This document shows, one piece after another, positions 7,967 to 16,210 of a stretch of DNA of 38,362 nucleotides (position 1 is the stretch's first letter; the number at the start of each line of letters is the position of its first letter). Source of the stretch: Methanosaeta sp. PtaU1.Bin060. Lineage in GTDB: Archaea; Halobacteriota; Methanosarcinia; Methanotrichales; Methanotrichaceae. The stretch is taken from positions 1 through 38,362 of the forward strand of contig MVRK01000032.1 in NCBI GenBank assembly GCA_002067365.1, read 5' to 3'. Under the pieces are notes generated by a model. The model was given only the letters and a program-made list of their open reading frames with translations, did not search any database and was not told the origin of the DNA. Position numbers and translations under genes: made by a program.

Positions 7967-8365
7967 ATGATTGAGATAGAGACCAGAAAATCTGTGGAGG
8001 TGGTGGATCTGACGCCCTTGGTCGAGGCAGAATTGAAGAAGAGCGGAGTCGAAGCAGGCATCTGCCTCGTCTACACCCCTCACACCACCACAGGTGTGAT
8101 CATAAACGAGGCCGACCCTCGCCTGATCCAGGATATCCTGAAGCTGATCTCCGACATGGCGCCAGAGGGGGCAGGCTACCAGCACGACAGATCAGACGGC
8201 AATGCTCATGCCCACCTTCGGGCGGTGCTTCTAGGAAACAGCGCGAGCATCCCTGTGGAGAAAAATAGGCTGGCCCTCGGAACCTGGCAAAGAGTCCTAT
8301 TCTTCGAGCTGGACGGCCCGAGGCCGCGGAGGGTTTTCGTCAAAATCCTTGCCGATTCGAATTGA
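7967..8365 (+). CDS. yjbQ: YjbQ family protein (UPF0047)
   Basis: A 132-residue protein of normal length for the YjbQ family. The signature blocks are YTPHTTTGVIINEAD (about 41-55), NAHAHLRAVLLG (about 83-94) and GTWQRVLFFELDGPRPRR near the C-terminus. Conserved His residues in these blocks cluster in the active or metal-binding pocket of the trimer in known structures. Some members show weak thiamine-phosphate synthase activity when overexpressed, but the physiological role is open. The ATG follows GGTGAGACGGG. Upstream DNA has an inverted repeat GCTCAG-N8-CTGAGC just before the gene. It is convergent with ilvE, with about 80 bases between them. Confidence 0.9.
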   Translation: MIEIETRKSVEVVDLTPLVEAELKKSGVEAGICLVYTPHTTTGVIINEADPRLIQDILKLISDMAPEGAGYQHDRSDGNAHAHLRAVLLGNSASIPVEKNRLALGTWQRVLFFELDGPRPRRVFVKILADSN

Positions 8366-8444
8366 CAGGCTGCAGAACCTCGAAAGAGGCTCAGGAGAAA
8401 GGACACGGGCCTCGATGTCGATCTCGCCCGCCCCTCTCAGCACC

Positions 8445-9311
8445 TCAGATAGGAGTTCCCGTCGTTTTTGTCAGCTCCCTGAAGGCCGCCATCAGCTCCT
8501 TCGTGACGGGCCCAGGGACGCCCTTTCCGATGGTTCTGCCATCCACCTTCGTGATGGGCGCGACCTCCGCAGCAGTGCCTGTGACGAAGACCTCGTCGCC
8601 CGTGTAGAGATCGAAGAGCCCCAGATCCCTCTCCAGGACTTCGTATCCGGCTGCCTGTGCCAGCTCTATGACCGACTCGCGGGTTATGCCCTTGAGGTTG
8701 TTGATGGTGTGGGGAGTGTATATCTTCCCGTCCCTGACGATGAAGATGTTGTCGCCGCTGCCCTCGGAGAGATTGCCGTGAGCATCAAGGATGATTGCCT
8801 CGTTGCCGCCCTTGATGTTAGCCTCGATCTTTGCCATGATGTTGTTCAGGTAGTTGAGGCTCTTGGTGTTGGGAGGCAGGGCGTCGGGCGCATTCCTGCG
8901 AACTGTGACTGTGACAGCCGTCAGCCCGAGATCGTACAGGTTGCCGTACATCGCACCCCACTCGGTGGAGATGATCAAAACCGTCGCCTTGCTGCATTTT
9001 ATGGGGTCAAGGCCCAGGTCGCCGATACCTCGGGTGACTATCGGCCTGATATAAGCATCCTTCAGGTTGTTCTTGCGCAGAGTCTCCCGGATCTTCTCGC
9101 ACATCTCCTCCTGAGTCATTGGGATGCAGAGCATTATGGCCTGGGCCGAGTCGAAGAGCCTCCTGACGTGCTCCTCCAGCCGGAAGACGCGGCCGCCGTA
9201 GGCCCTTATCCCCTCAAAGACCCCGTCGCCGTACAAGAATCCGTGATCGAAGACCGAGACAGCTGCCTCTTCTGCAGGAACAAACTTGCCATTAACATAG
9301 ATGAGATTCAT
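8445..9311 (-). CDS. ilvE: Branched-chain amino acid aminotransferase
   Basis: A 288-residue fold-type IV PLP aminotransferase that makes or degrades leucine, isoleucine and valine. It shows [18 protein letters not shown] near the N-terminus, the lysine for PLP in [12 protein letters not shown] (about residue 150), and [13 protein letters not shown] and [10 protein letters not shown]-like blocks ([11 protein letters not shown]), followed by [11 protein letters not shown] for phosphate binding. A longer frame starts at 9323, but GCATTTATCC near 9341-9350 on this strand places transcription start near 9320, leaving a very short leader before the ATG at 9311. All catalytic motifs are intact. It is monocistronic and convergent with yjbQ. 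Confidence 0.95.
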   Translation of the reverse strand: MNLIYVNGKFVPAEEAAVSVFDHGFLYGDGVFEGIRAYGGRVFRLEEHVRRLFDSAQAIMLCIPMTQEEMCEKIRETLRKNNLKDAYIRPIVTRGIGDLGLDPIKCSKATVLIISTEWGAMYGNLYDLGLTAVTVTVRRNAPDALPPNTKSLNYLNNIMAKIEANIKGGNEAIILDAHGNLSEGSGDNIFIVRDGKIYTPHTINNLKGITRESVIELAQAAGYEVLERDLGLFDLYTGDEVFVTGTAAEVAPITKVDGRTIGKGVPGPVTKELMAAFRELTKTTGTPI

Positions 9312-9404
9312 AGGGCATCTCATTTCGTGAGAATTGCCAAGGATAAATGCGTTTTGCTTATGGCAGGCACAGGTGAAATGCCACTTTTAGGAGGGTTGTG
9401 CGCG

Positions 9405-9524
9405 ATGGTTGTCATCGAGACGGAGGATGGAAAGGGTAGCCTCAAAATGACAGCATTCTCCGAGATGAAGGTCAACAGAAAAAACAGGATATGCGCGAGA
9501 TTATCAAGAGAACACATGATTTAA
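9405..9524 (+). CDS. Possible 39-residue small protein
   Basis: MVVIETEDGKGSLKMTAFSE... is preceded by AGGAGGG with a ten-base gap to the ATG, one of the strongest ribosome-binding sites in the window. The peptide is charged and soluble with no recognised domain. It is divergent from ilvE. A longer in-frame extension that runs antisense to ilvE is not credible. The call rests only on the ribosome-binding site. Confidence 0.28.
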   Translation: MVVIETEDGKGSLKMTAFSEMKVNRKNRICARLSREHMI

Positions 9525-9575
9525 CCCAGACTGGACGAGGCGACGGCGACAAAGGAAAAGAAGAACCAGGGGATG

Positions 9576-9596
9576 AACTCAATGCTTCTTTGAGTT
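9576..9596. terminator. Possible hairpin terminator
   Basis: AACTCAA and TTGAGTT form a seven-bp stem with a seven-base loop, between the small ORF and the convergent secreted-protein gene. There is no T run on either side, so a terminator function is tentative. Confidence 0.3.
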
Positions 9597-9653
9597 GGAC
9601 CCCAAGAGTGAATTGATCATAAAAATGGCAAGAGATGAAAAGGAAAAAACGAT

Positions 9654-10310
9654 CTAGGCGTAGACCTCCATGCCCGGCTCTACGTGAATAACCTTCTGGA
9701 GACCTCTTTGGAAATATATGGTCTTTGGATAGTCGAATCGTCCATCATAGACCCTTATATCATGGTTCTGGCCGCCCACAACCTCGAAACTGAAGCTTCC
9801 GTCCAAAGCATCACCACCAGTTCCCTCTGTCCCAATGTAATTCCCATCCAGGAATACCTGATATCCTCTCATGCCCTGGGAAACTATAGTCACTGGAGTA
9901 TCCGCCGCGATTGATGGGGGAAATTTCACGACAGGAGATGCAGAGCTTGATACTGGGTATACCTTGAAGGACGATTTTGTTTGTGCATATTCCATAGTTT
10001 CAGACCAGTTCTTTTGGAAGGGTCTCCAATTCATTTCAGCCAGAGAATTCAATCTGAAATCGGAATAATAAGGCAATACTGGATTGTAGGGATATACACC
10101 ATAGGGTCCTGGATAAAACCCAGCCTTCGATTGGTATGTCTGACCAGCTACAGGATTAGAGTAGAAGATGGGATCGGTGAAGTATAAGCCGATATCTCCT
10201 CTATATGGTCCGACATATCCACCCTCAAGCCAGTCATCACCACAGACGATTCCGATTAACAGACATAAAATGTGCGCTGACAGATACAGGACGATTTTTC
10301 TGGGCATCAT
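9654..10310 (-). CDS. Secreted protein with C-terminal PEGA-like domain
   Basis: A 218-residue protein with a signal peptide: basic MMPRK, then the hydrophobic IVLYLSAHILCLLIGIVCG, with cleavage likely near GIVCG-DD. The mature N-terminal half is unusually rich in Tyr, Pro and Gly (YVGPYRGDIGLYF, GFYPGPYGVYPYNPVLPYY). The C-terminal 80 residues (GYQVFLDGNYIGTEG ... HDIRVYDGRFDYPKTIYF) resemble a PEGA-type beta-sandwich common in archaeal surface proteins. Cysteine in the signal region is not in a clear lipobox. The Tyr-rich part suggests contact with the S-layer or polysaccharide, but this is inference. No partner gene is evident. Confidence 0.6.
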   Translation of the reverse strand: MMPRKIVLYLSAHILCLLIGIVCGDDWLEGGYVGPYRGDIGLYFTDPIFYSNPVAGQTYQSKAGFYPGPYGVYPYNPVLPYYSDFRLNSLAEMNWRPFQKNWSETMEYAQTKSSFKVYPVSSSASPVVKFPPSIAADTPVTIVSQGMRGYQVFLDGNYIGTEGTGGDALDGSFSFEVVGGQNHDIRVYDGRFDYPKTIYFQRGLQKVIHVEPGMEVYA

Positions 10311-10676
10311 ATGACTTCACTAAATGCTATCAGCGCTAAAGGAATTTAATAGTTATCCCATTTCAGGGGGACATTTTTCGAAAAAAACATGATATTTGAC
10401 GGCATGACGACTTCGAAAAAGGACCCTAGAACGACCATAGAGACTATATGGATTTATGTAAATGATTTGACGGCATTTTATATAATGTGGCTTCGACATC
10501 GGTTGAATAAATCCTATTTGGCACAAAGGCTCTTATAGTCTGGGGGGCGCTCAACCGCGCCTCGGCGGGCAACATTGTGGCTCCATGCGTCAAGTTCATT
10601 ATTGATAAATTGCTCTTTTAAAGATTAAGAATTGCTCGTTTCAGAGCTGATCTCCAATAAGCACCAGAGCGCTGCC
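10311..10676. other. Noncoding stretch with 12-bp direct repeat
   Basis: ATTTGACGGCAT occurs at 10393-10404 and again at 10465-10476, the second copy ending directly at the TATA-like TTTTATATAA (10477-10486). The repeat could be an activator or repressor site for the downstream Cys-rich gene. No coding frame or tRNA is seen here. Confidence 0.35.
10477..10486 (+). promoter_or_regulatory. TATA box upstream of the Cys-rich gene
   Basis: TTTTATATAA fits the archaeal TATA consensus. Transcription would start near 10510 and give a leader of roughly 170-220 bases before the Cys-rich protein. Confidence 0.35.
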
Positions 10677-10677
10677 T

Positions 10678-11307
10678 GTGGCCTGCAACGTTCTGCCTGT
10701 AGCCATGTGCCAGAGCTTCGAGAGCGTGATGATAGACATGAATGATGCATCAGTTCCGTTGGCTCATCCCACGACTGAGGATCTCTCGCGGACTGACCCT
10801 CAGAAGATTACGCCCGTTTCGAGCAGGGCCCTGGCGAGATATCTAGAGCTGGAGGCATTGCTTCGCAATTTTTTTGAGCAGTCTGGCTATTGCAAAGAAC
10901 ATTTTGGCAGAACCTGCAATGGTTGCTGCAACGAAAATGTAGCAGGACATACAGAGTGTCAGGGTGACAGGGAGTTGGATGCAGAGAGATTGAGAATTTA
11001 TGGCGTGGGCAACTTAACAAGGAGCTGCCCTTATTCGAGCGATAATGGCTGTGTTCTCGAGACACATAAGGCTCCTATATGCATAGCCTACGTCTGCCCT
11101 CAATTCACAAGAGCGCTAAACGAGCAAGGCATAGAGTATGACTGGTTTGAGATTCAGACCCTGCTCATCAGCGTTCTTAACGAAGCCAAATTCGACTGGC
11201 TGTGTGATTCTAGAGTCGAATCTTACTGCATCAGCGATGAGGAATTCAGAGAGATCAAAAAAGAATTTGAGATATCACTAAAGCCCAGACCGCAGGACTC
11301 AGGATAA
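10678..11307 (+). CDS. YkgJ-like (CxxCC) Cys-rich metal-binding protein
   Basis: A protein of up to 209 residues with a Cys pattern like the YkgJ/UPF0153 Zn- or Fe-chelate domain: Cys72, Cys80, the CNGCC group (80-84), Cys94, then CPYSSDNGCVLETHKAPICIAYVCP (Cys117, 125, 135, 140). The conserved K-P-like turn before C-----CP is present as HKAPICIAYVCP. These Cys probably bind a metal or an Fe-S cluster. The role of the family is unknown. The 3' end continues as an acidic helical tail. The frame opens with GTG 10678; internal ATGs at 10705 and 10729 are equally plausible because no clear ribosome-binding site is visible. It has no operon partner. Confidence 0.6.
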   Translation: MACNVLPVAMCQSFESVMIDMNDASVPLAHPTTEDLSRTDPQKITPVSSRALARYLELEALLRNFFEQSGYCKEHFGRTCNGCCNENVAGHTECQGDRELDAERLRIYGVGNLTRSCPYSSDNGCVLETHKAPICIAYVCPQFTRALNEQGIEYDWFEIQTLLISVLNEAKFDWLCDSRVESYCISDEEFREIKKEFEISLKPRPQDSG

Positions 11308-11382
11308 GATCAAACTGCGTGCGGTCCCCACACACCTACCTTCGCCTGCTTTCCCAAAATGTGCACTGAATCCTGAACTCCA

Positions 11383-11450
11383 CTGCGCGAGCCCCTCGGC
11401 GGAAGGTTGGGCCCGCCATAGGAGGCGGCCGGCAGGCCGAGAGGGCGCAG
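11383..11450. other. GC-rich nested hairpin
   Basis: CTGCGC (11383-11388) pairs with GCGCAG (11445-11450), CTCGGC (11395-11400) with GCCGAG (11436-11441), and CCGCC (11413-11417) with GGCGG (11424-11428), leaving a six-base loop. Outer CACTG/CAGTG can extend the base. The flanks (about 11330-11520) are far more GC-rich than the neighbouring genes. It could be a structured RNA or a remnant of foreign DNA. No guide-RNA boxes or known RNA family were recognised. Confidence 0.4.
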
Positions 11451-11520
11451 CAATCCAGTGCGAGCACCCAGGACCTCGCCGGTCTTCCAGCTACTGTGAA
11501 GATGGAGGACCCGGGAGACC

Positions 11521-13335
11521 TTATAGCAACTCGTTTGTATCCTGAGCAAAGGGAGGCTTTATATCAGCTCGTTTGTATTCCGGGTAAACATTCCAGATTA
11601 TCCTCTTGGGGTCCTCGCCGATTCGGTGATCCAAAGCCGACACATCGCTGACAGTGCCTGAAACGATGATCTTGCCATCCTTCTCAGCCAGAATAAAGCT
11701 GACAACTCCGCCACCCAAGTATGAAGTACGCACATCTTTGGACCAGAAAGGTGGTTTTTCAATAATGAAATCAGCTCCAGAAGCTATCAGCTTCACCTTC
11801 AGGATGTATTTGAACTCATCTCCTGCGAAATACTCTCGCACGCATGCTACCACATATGGCGAATAATCCCTGCCATTTGGCACTGTCGTGATAGAAGTTA
11901 TAAAGGCATCAATGGCATCACTGACTTTCGTACAGGTGTTGACTATTCTTTGTGCATCCCATATCGATTCACGAATCGCTTTTATCTGCTCAGTGGCGTT
12001 ATTGATAGCTTCTTCCAGACCCGCCTTTGCCTCTTCGTCGTTCGTAGCCAGGCTATCCACCAGTTTCTCATTCAAGCTGGTTATATGTGCCTCCAGGGCA
12101 GTAATTTGAGTAGTAGGCACTCGATTTTCCTTGATATGCAGGAGTTCCTCATCGACGCGCCCAATCTCTTCTTTTAAAATTTCTTTTGAATTGCAGTCGC
12201 CATTCGCAACCAAATCAACCATCTTGGTCTGGTACAGCTTTCGCTGATCGGTGAGCGATTGCACTTCAGCTTCCTTTAGCGTCTTATCGGCAAGCTTCTC
12301 ATTGATTTTATCGACCTCAGCTTGCAGCATTTTTATCGAGTCCCTTGGGTTATTCTTGAGAAGCTCTTCTACCATCTTCGTTCGCAGGCCGGCAAGGTAT
12401 GATTCAAGGCCAGCAATTTGAGAATCTGGCATCCGGTTCCTCTGGAAATCCTCTAAGGATTTTGTTTTCCCAGCAATCTCTCTGCGTAATTCGTCGCTGA
12501 CCTTCTTATCCATCTTTAGCAGGGCGTCCGCCAGTTTTTCTCGCAGTTTTGCTACAAAAGCATCGAGCGCAGTTGCCTGCTCAGTCTGTGCATCGATTTT
12601 TGTGCTCTTGATCGACTCTGCACAGGCCAGCATAGCGAATTTCTGAATGATCAGAGTATTAAGATCCCGTATCAGTGCTGAATCTTTGAGTGAATGAAAG
12701 TTGATGAGATACGCATCTAGGTTGGCTCTGTGCAGGCTATCGGCCACCAGAGCCTGAATATAGATATCTTCTGGAACGGTTAAAGTCTGTCCTCGGATCT
12801 CATAGTCGGAGCGGAAGAGGCCAACTATATCACCCACACCACCAAGGAATGCAGAGACCTGGGGAATAGCCGCCATGGCAGCCGAGACTAACGCCGGGAA
12901 AGCAACAAGGCTGAATCTGCCGGTTTCTTCCCATCGGCCTTTCTGAAGACGTTTTTCTTTGGACGGCGTAATCTTTTTAGAGCAGCCGTCCAGAGCATCT
13001 TTGGACAGCTTCAAGAGGGTATCCAACTTATGGCGGATATCCAGATATAAAATCTCGTCCGCCGCGAAATCCATCTCGTTGACTATAAGGATCTTGCCCG
13101 TGCTCACCTCTGCAGTTATTGATTCCGCGATAGTATCGCTCGCCTTTTGCAGGGCACGCAAAGAGACGATCTCAGCCAGGAATCGTTTATTCTCATCGGC
13201 TGTAACCACTCCCTCATGAGGCTTAGTTATGCTGGAGGGGACGCTATCAGGCGTTTCACTGCTGCCTATGGCCTCTGATCCACTTCCATCGTTTGTTCCA
13301 GTCGAATTTTCTGCTGTATTACTTTGCTCACCCAT
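11521..13335 (-). CDS. Coiled-coil protein with four ~51-residue tandem repeats
   Basis: About 605 residues; the family is not recognised. The N-terminal 45 residues are a low-complexity Ser/Thr/Glu/Asn tail. A helical region follows, then a hydrophobic stretch at about 143-175 (SLVAFPALVSAAMAAIPQ...) that could enter a membrane or form a core. Residues about 257-456 hold four degenerate tandem units, each like LE--L--LR-KMV--L--N----K--L--EI-----E-L--IK-NR-P--QI, predicted to be long coiled coil. The last 140 residues look beta-rich (YILKVKLIASGADFIIE, VVSFILAEKDGKIIVSG). There is no signal peptide. Two ATGs are adjacent; the second (13335) is six bases after GGAGG. A helix-hydrophobic-helix layout recalls alpha pore-forming or scaffold proteins, but that is only a resemblance. 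Confidence 0.7.
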   Translation of the reverse strand: MGEQSNTAENSTGTNDGSGSEAIGSSETPDSVPSSITKPHEGVVTADENKRFLAEIVSLRALQKASDTIAESITAEVSTGKILIVNEMDFAADEILYLDIRHKLDTLLKLSKDALDGCSKKITPSKEKRLQKGRWEETGRFSLVAFPALVSAAMAAIPQVSAFLGGVGDIVGLFRSDYEIRGQTLTVPEDIYIQALVADSLHRANLDAYLINFHSLKDSALIRDLNTLIIQKFAMLACAESIKSTKIDAQTEQATALDAFVAKLREKLADALLKMDKKVSDELRREIAGKTKSLEDFQRNRMPDSQIAGLESYLAGLRTKMVEELLKNNPRDSIKMLQAEVDKINEKLADKTLKEAEVQSLTDQRKLYQTKMVDLVANGDCNSKEILKEEIGRVDEELLHIKENRVPTTQITALEAHITSLNEKLVDSLATNDEEAKAGLEEAINNATEQIKAIRESIWDAQRIVNTCTKVSDAIDAFITSITTVPNGRDYSPYVVACVREYFAGDEFKYILKVKLIASGADFIIEKPPFWSKDVRTSYLGGGVVSFILAEKDGKIIVSGTVSDVSALDHRIGEDPKRIIWNVYPEYKRADIKPPFAQDTNELL

Positions 13336-13452
13336 CATTTCCCTCCAACAGCGATACGAGCTTCTTTTATGATAACATGTATCACTACCAAAAAGCTTAG
13401 AGATGATAAATCTATCTTATTTTGAATTGAGGTGGGGTGCACTGGCAGCAGT

Positions 13453-13512
13453 TCTGGCATGCTCTCCTGGCGACCAACGAGTCGGCCGGCTCGCCCGGAG
13501 GAGCTGGCCAGA
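13453..13512. other. GC-rich long imperfect hairpin
   Basis: The arm 13453-13473 is largely complementary to 13491-13512: TCTGGC/GCCAGA, CTC/GAG, TCC/GGA and GGCGA/TCGCC pair in order with small mismatches. The surrounding 13430-13675 is GC-rich and has open but unconvincing frames on both strands. A second hairpin GGGGCCC (13646-13652) / GGGCCCC (13665-13671) lies at the other end. Together these suggest a structured transcript or foreign DNA. Confidence 0.4.
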
Positions 13513-13678
13513 AATGCAGATCGGATGTGGCGCTTCGACGAAGGGCCCCGAAGGCAGCGCCCCTTCATGGAATATCCGAGGGCTGGACGGAGCCATACCA
13601 ACTCCGCGAGATGGCCCCGGCTCAAGGAAAGATATTAGAGGAGACGGGGCCCCTGGGCCGCAGAGGGCCCCCTCACTC

Positions 13679-13718
13679 GTGACTGGCATACCCTAAATGT
13701 GACTGGCATACCCTAAAT
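13679..13718. repeat. Two perfect tandem copies of a 20-bp unit
   Basis: GTGACTGGCATACCCTAAAT occurs twice without a gap (13679-13698 and 13699-13718). It lies at the right edge of the GC-rich block and ahead of the ribH promoter. A tandem duplication of this size could be a replication slip or the footprint of an insertion. Confidence 0.9.
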
Positions 13719-13840
13719 AATTGGGGTTCGGTGTTAGCAGGAGTTTCCCGGAATCATTTTTGATCTACGAGTTCTCTGGAATCGATGGGTTTATTAGCAA
13801 AGGAGGGAAGCATCAACGCTACTTCACGGGGTTTGGAGTT

Positions 13841-14251
13841 ATGGCTCGACTTGGTTTTGTTGTCTCGGAGTTCAACAGGGATATCACATATCAGATGGAG
13901 CTGTTGGGGAAGGAGCACGCCCAGTTTCTTGGCGCTGAGGTTGCGGACGTCATATATGTTCCAGGGGTCTTCGATATGCCCATCGCTGTCAAGAGGCTGC
14001 TGGGCCGCGAGGAGATCGATGCGGTGGTCGCCATCGGCTGCGTCATCCAGGGGGAGACGGCCCACGACGAGATAGTGGCGCAGCACGCAGCGCGAAAGCT
14101 GATGGACCTCTCTTTGGAGTTTGATAAACCTGTTACTCTGGGAATCACTGGCCCGAGGATGTCTCGGCCGGACGCCCACAGGCGCGTGGATTATGCCAAG
14201 CGTGCTGTCGAGGCGGCAGTAAAGTTGCTCATGCGCCTTGGAAGGGATTGA
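13841..14251 (+). CDS. ribH: 6,7-dimethyl-8-ribityllumazine synthase
   Basis: A 136-residue lumazine synthase, which joins ribitylaminouracil with dihydroxybutanone phosphate in the penultimate step of riboflavin synthesis, also feeding F420 and FAD supply. Motifs visible are the N-terminal [19 protein letters not shown] (about 40-49), and [14 protein letters not shown] (about 66-79), which carry the substrate- and phosphate-binding residues. The open frame extends upstream to 13721, but the fold begins at MARLGFVV, so ATG 13841 is chosen. A TATA-like GGGTTTATTAGC at about 13786-13797 supports a short leader. The stop overlaps a TTG that opens the next gene, so the two are probably coupled. 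Confidence 0.95.
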   Translation: MARLGFVVSEFNRDITYQMELLGKEHAQFLGAEVADVIYVPGVFDMPIAVKRLLGREEIDAVVAIGCVIQGETAHDEIVAQHAARKLMDLSLEFDKPVTLGITGPRMSRPDAHRRVDYAKRAVEAAVKLLMRLGRD

Positions 14252-15390
14252 GCTTGGTATCCGCAAGGCTTGCCTCCATTCACGAGTCAACGACTCTGAA
14301 GATCTCGGCCATGGCAAAGAAGCTCAACAAAAGCGGACTGGACGTCATAGACATGGGCGTGGGAGAGCCCGACTTCGATACGCCCAAGCACATCGTGGAG
14401 GCGGGATGCAACTCCATCAGGATGGGCGAGACTCACTATGCGCCCACCGCAGGCATCCCCGAGCTGAGGGAGGCGCTCGCCGAGAAGCTCTGCGACGAGA
14501 ACATGCTTGATGTCACCGCGGACGATGTGGTCGTCACTCCTGGCGCGAAGATGGCGGTCTTCTCCGCAGTCCAGGCGCTGATGGAGGAGGGGGACGAATG
14601 CGTTCTGATCGGGCCATCATGGGTGAGCTACGAGCCATGCGTTGCCTTTGCAGGCGGCAAGGTGGCCTGGGCAGATGTGGACGAGAACTTCCTGCCCATC
14701 CGGCTCGCTGATGCCATCACCCCAAAGACAAAGTTGATCCTGGTGAACTCGCCCTCGAATCCCACAGGCACAGTCTTCGAGAAGCCGGTCCTCAAGGAGA
14801 TCCGAGACCTGGCATGCGATCACAATCTTTTCGTCATCACTGATGAGATCTACGAGAAGATAATTTACGGGCACGAGCACATCAGCATCGGCTCTCTCCC
14901 GGACATGGAGGAGAGGACAGTCACCATCAATGGTTTCTCGAAAGCCTATGCCATGACCGGCTGGCGGCTGGGCTACATGGCGGGCCCGCGGAATGTAATG
15001 AAGTGGGTGACGCGACTTCTGTCTCACTCTGTCTCCCAGGCGACGACCTTCGTCCAGCGTGCGGGCGTGGCGGCTCTTCGCGGTGACCAGGAGAGCATCG
15101 GCTCGATGGTCGCAGAGTTCGAGGCCCGAAGGGATCTGCTGGTCTCCGGACTCCAGGAGCTGGGCATATTATGCAATCTTCCCGGAGGCGCTTTCTACGT
15201 ATTTCCTAATGTGGCAGAGCACGGGGGTGGAGATGTCTTCACAGATAAGCTCCTCAAGGATGCCCTGATAGCTGCCACCCCGGGCTCAGCCTTCGGGCCC
15301 GGCGGAAAAGATTATGTGCGCTTATCCTATGCTACGTCTCAGGAGAGGATAAGAGAGGCTTTAAAGAGGATGGAGAGGATTCTGGGCTAA
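14248..15390 (+). CDS. Class I aminotransferase (aspartate aminotransferase-like), second paralogue
   Basis: A 380-residue fold-type I aminotransferase. It carries [11 protein letters not shown] (about 36-46), [18 protein letters not shown] with Asn171, ITDEIYEKI with Asp199 and Tyr202, the PLP lysine Lys232 in [15 protein letters not shown], and a C-terminal YVRLSYATS for carboxylate binding. It is clearly a paralogue of 1164-2267, but more like archaeal AspB enzymes in its N-terminal [16 protein letters not shown] helix. The start is TTG 14248 (TTGA overlap with ribH) or TTG 14254; GGAAGGG just upstream serves either. The pairing with ribH is probably only transcriptional. The substrate is likely aspartate or an aromatic amino acid. 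Confidence 0.92.
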   Translation: MSLVSARLASIHESTTLKISAMAKKLNKSGLDVIDMGVGEPDFDTPKHIVEAGCNSIRMGETHYAPTAGIPELREALAEKLCDENMLDVTADDVVVTPGAKMAVFSAVQALMEEGDECVLIGPSWVSYEPCVAFAGGKVAWADVDENFLPIRLADAITPKTKLILVNSPSNPTGTVFEKPVLKEIRDLACDHNLFVITDEIYEKIIYGHEHISIGSLPDMEERTVTINGFSKAYAMTGWRLGYMAGPRNVMKWVTRLLSHSVSQATTFVQRAGVAALRGDQESIGSMVAEFEARRDLLVSGLQELGILCNLPGGAFYVFPNVAEHGGGDVFTDKLLKDALIAATPGSAFGPGGKDYVRLSYATSQERIREALKRMERILG

Positions 15391-15447
15391 AGAGTTGGCC
15401 AAAAATGGCCCAGATGAATCAGGCAGGCCGGATTTTCCCACATATTT

Positions 15448-15984
15448 TCACGCGAAGAGTTCGCCGATCCGATTGACGATGAACCTGGCACTCTGCTCGG
15501 CTGAGAGGGCCGTAGTATCGACATCGATCTCAGGGGCCAGGGGCTCCTCATAGGCCACATTGACGCCGGGAACCGCTGCCCCTTCCATGGCAGCTTTTTT
15601 GTAGATCCCCTTGGGAGAGAAGGCGGCCTTCCGCTTTGCCTCGCGGGCTACGCACACATCCAGGGGAGCTCGGATGAAGACCTCTCCGAATTTTGGGATG
15701 AGGGACCTGGCGAAGTCCCTGTAGCGTCTCCTGTTGGCTGTGGCATCCACGATCACATTGACTCCTGCCTCGGAGAGCAGCTTGGCCATATAGGCCAGGC
15801 TCGCGTAAACGATCTCGCGCTCTTCATCAGTATATCGAGGGCAGGGCGTTATCGCCTTTCGGATCTCGTCAAGCTGAAGCACCTTAACGCTCGTTCCATT
15901 CTTGGCAAGCATCGCCTCGACGCGCTGCGCGATGGTGGTCTTGCCGCAGCCCGGAAGGCCTGTGAACCACACGACCCAAGCCAT
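15448..15984 (-). CDS. cysC: Adenylylsulfate kinase-like P-loop kinase
   Basis: A 178-residue protein of APS-kinase length. It has Walker A GLPGCGKTT (9-17), a following QLDEIRKAIT where typical APS kinases have LDGDNVR, RYTDEEREIVY, and AFSPKGIYKKA as in the family lid (F-PKG-Y-KA). These indicate phosphorylation of adenylylsulfate to PAPS or of a related small molecule. There are no sulfurylase or PAPS reductase genes nearby, so the pathway in this organism is unclear. A nucleotide-binding loop and lid are intact. The replacement of the usual DGD by DE is worth noting. The gene is convergent with the aminotransferase. Confidence 0.8.
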   Translation of the reverse strand: MAWVVWFTGLPGCGKTTIAQRVEAMLAKNGTSVKVLQLDEIRKAITPCPRYTDEEREIVYASLAYMAKLLSEAGVNVIVDATANRRRYRDFARSLIPKFGEVFIRAPLDVCVAREAKRKAAFSPKGIYKKAAMEGAAVPGVNVAYEEPLAPEIDVDTTALSAEQSARFIVNRIGELFA

Positions 15985-16125
15985 GAATGGTCGAAGAACC
16001 TTGCTGGATAAAAAACCATTCCTCCGGATTCATCCCCAAAAAGGCTTTTCTCGAATGAGCACGCATCGCTTTGCGAATTTATGGGATGGCTAAATACAAA
16101 CAGTCACTAGATTCTGAAATCGAAC

Positions 16126-16140
16126 AAAAGATTAATATAG
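16126..16140 (+). promoter_or_regulatory. MC1 promoter (BRE/TATA)
   Basis: AAAAGATTAATATAG is an archaeal BRE-TATA arrangement; a start near 16160 gives a leader of about 50 bases. A second TATA-like GATATATAG lies close by. GAGAGAGGT precedes the ATG of the MC1 gene. Confidence 0.4.
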
Positions 16141-16210
16141 GGTGTTTGATATATAGTAGTGCAGCAAGGTTTATTGTGCAACGCACACGTATTTGAGAGA
16201 GGTATAAAAT

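Noticed and set aside
8349-9524. Long plus-strand open frame of 391 codons antisense to ilvE
   Set aside because: It runs through the complement of a gene with intact catalytic motifs, and its translation shows no domain; it is a high-GC shadow frame.
11383-11450. H/ACA guide RNA or RNase P RNA
   Set aside because: No ACA box at the required position and no RNase P core motif were seen on either strand.
11310-11549. 79-codon minus-strand frame ending the GC-rich block
   Set aside because: It overlaps the end of the coiled-coil gene in another frame and covers the nested hairpin; no family match.
13403-13696. Several overlapping frames of 68-97 codons on both strands
   Set aside because: All six frames are open because the DNA is GC-rich and self-complementary; none looks like a folded protein.
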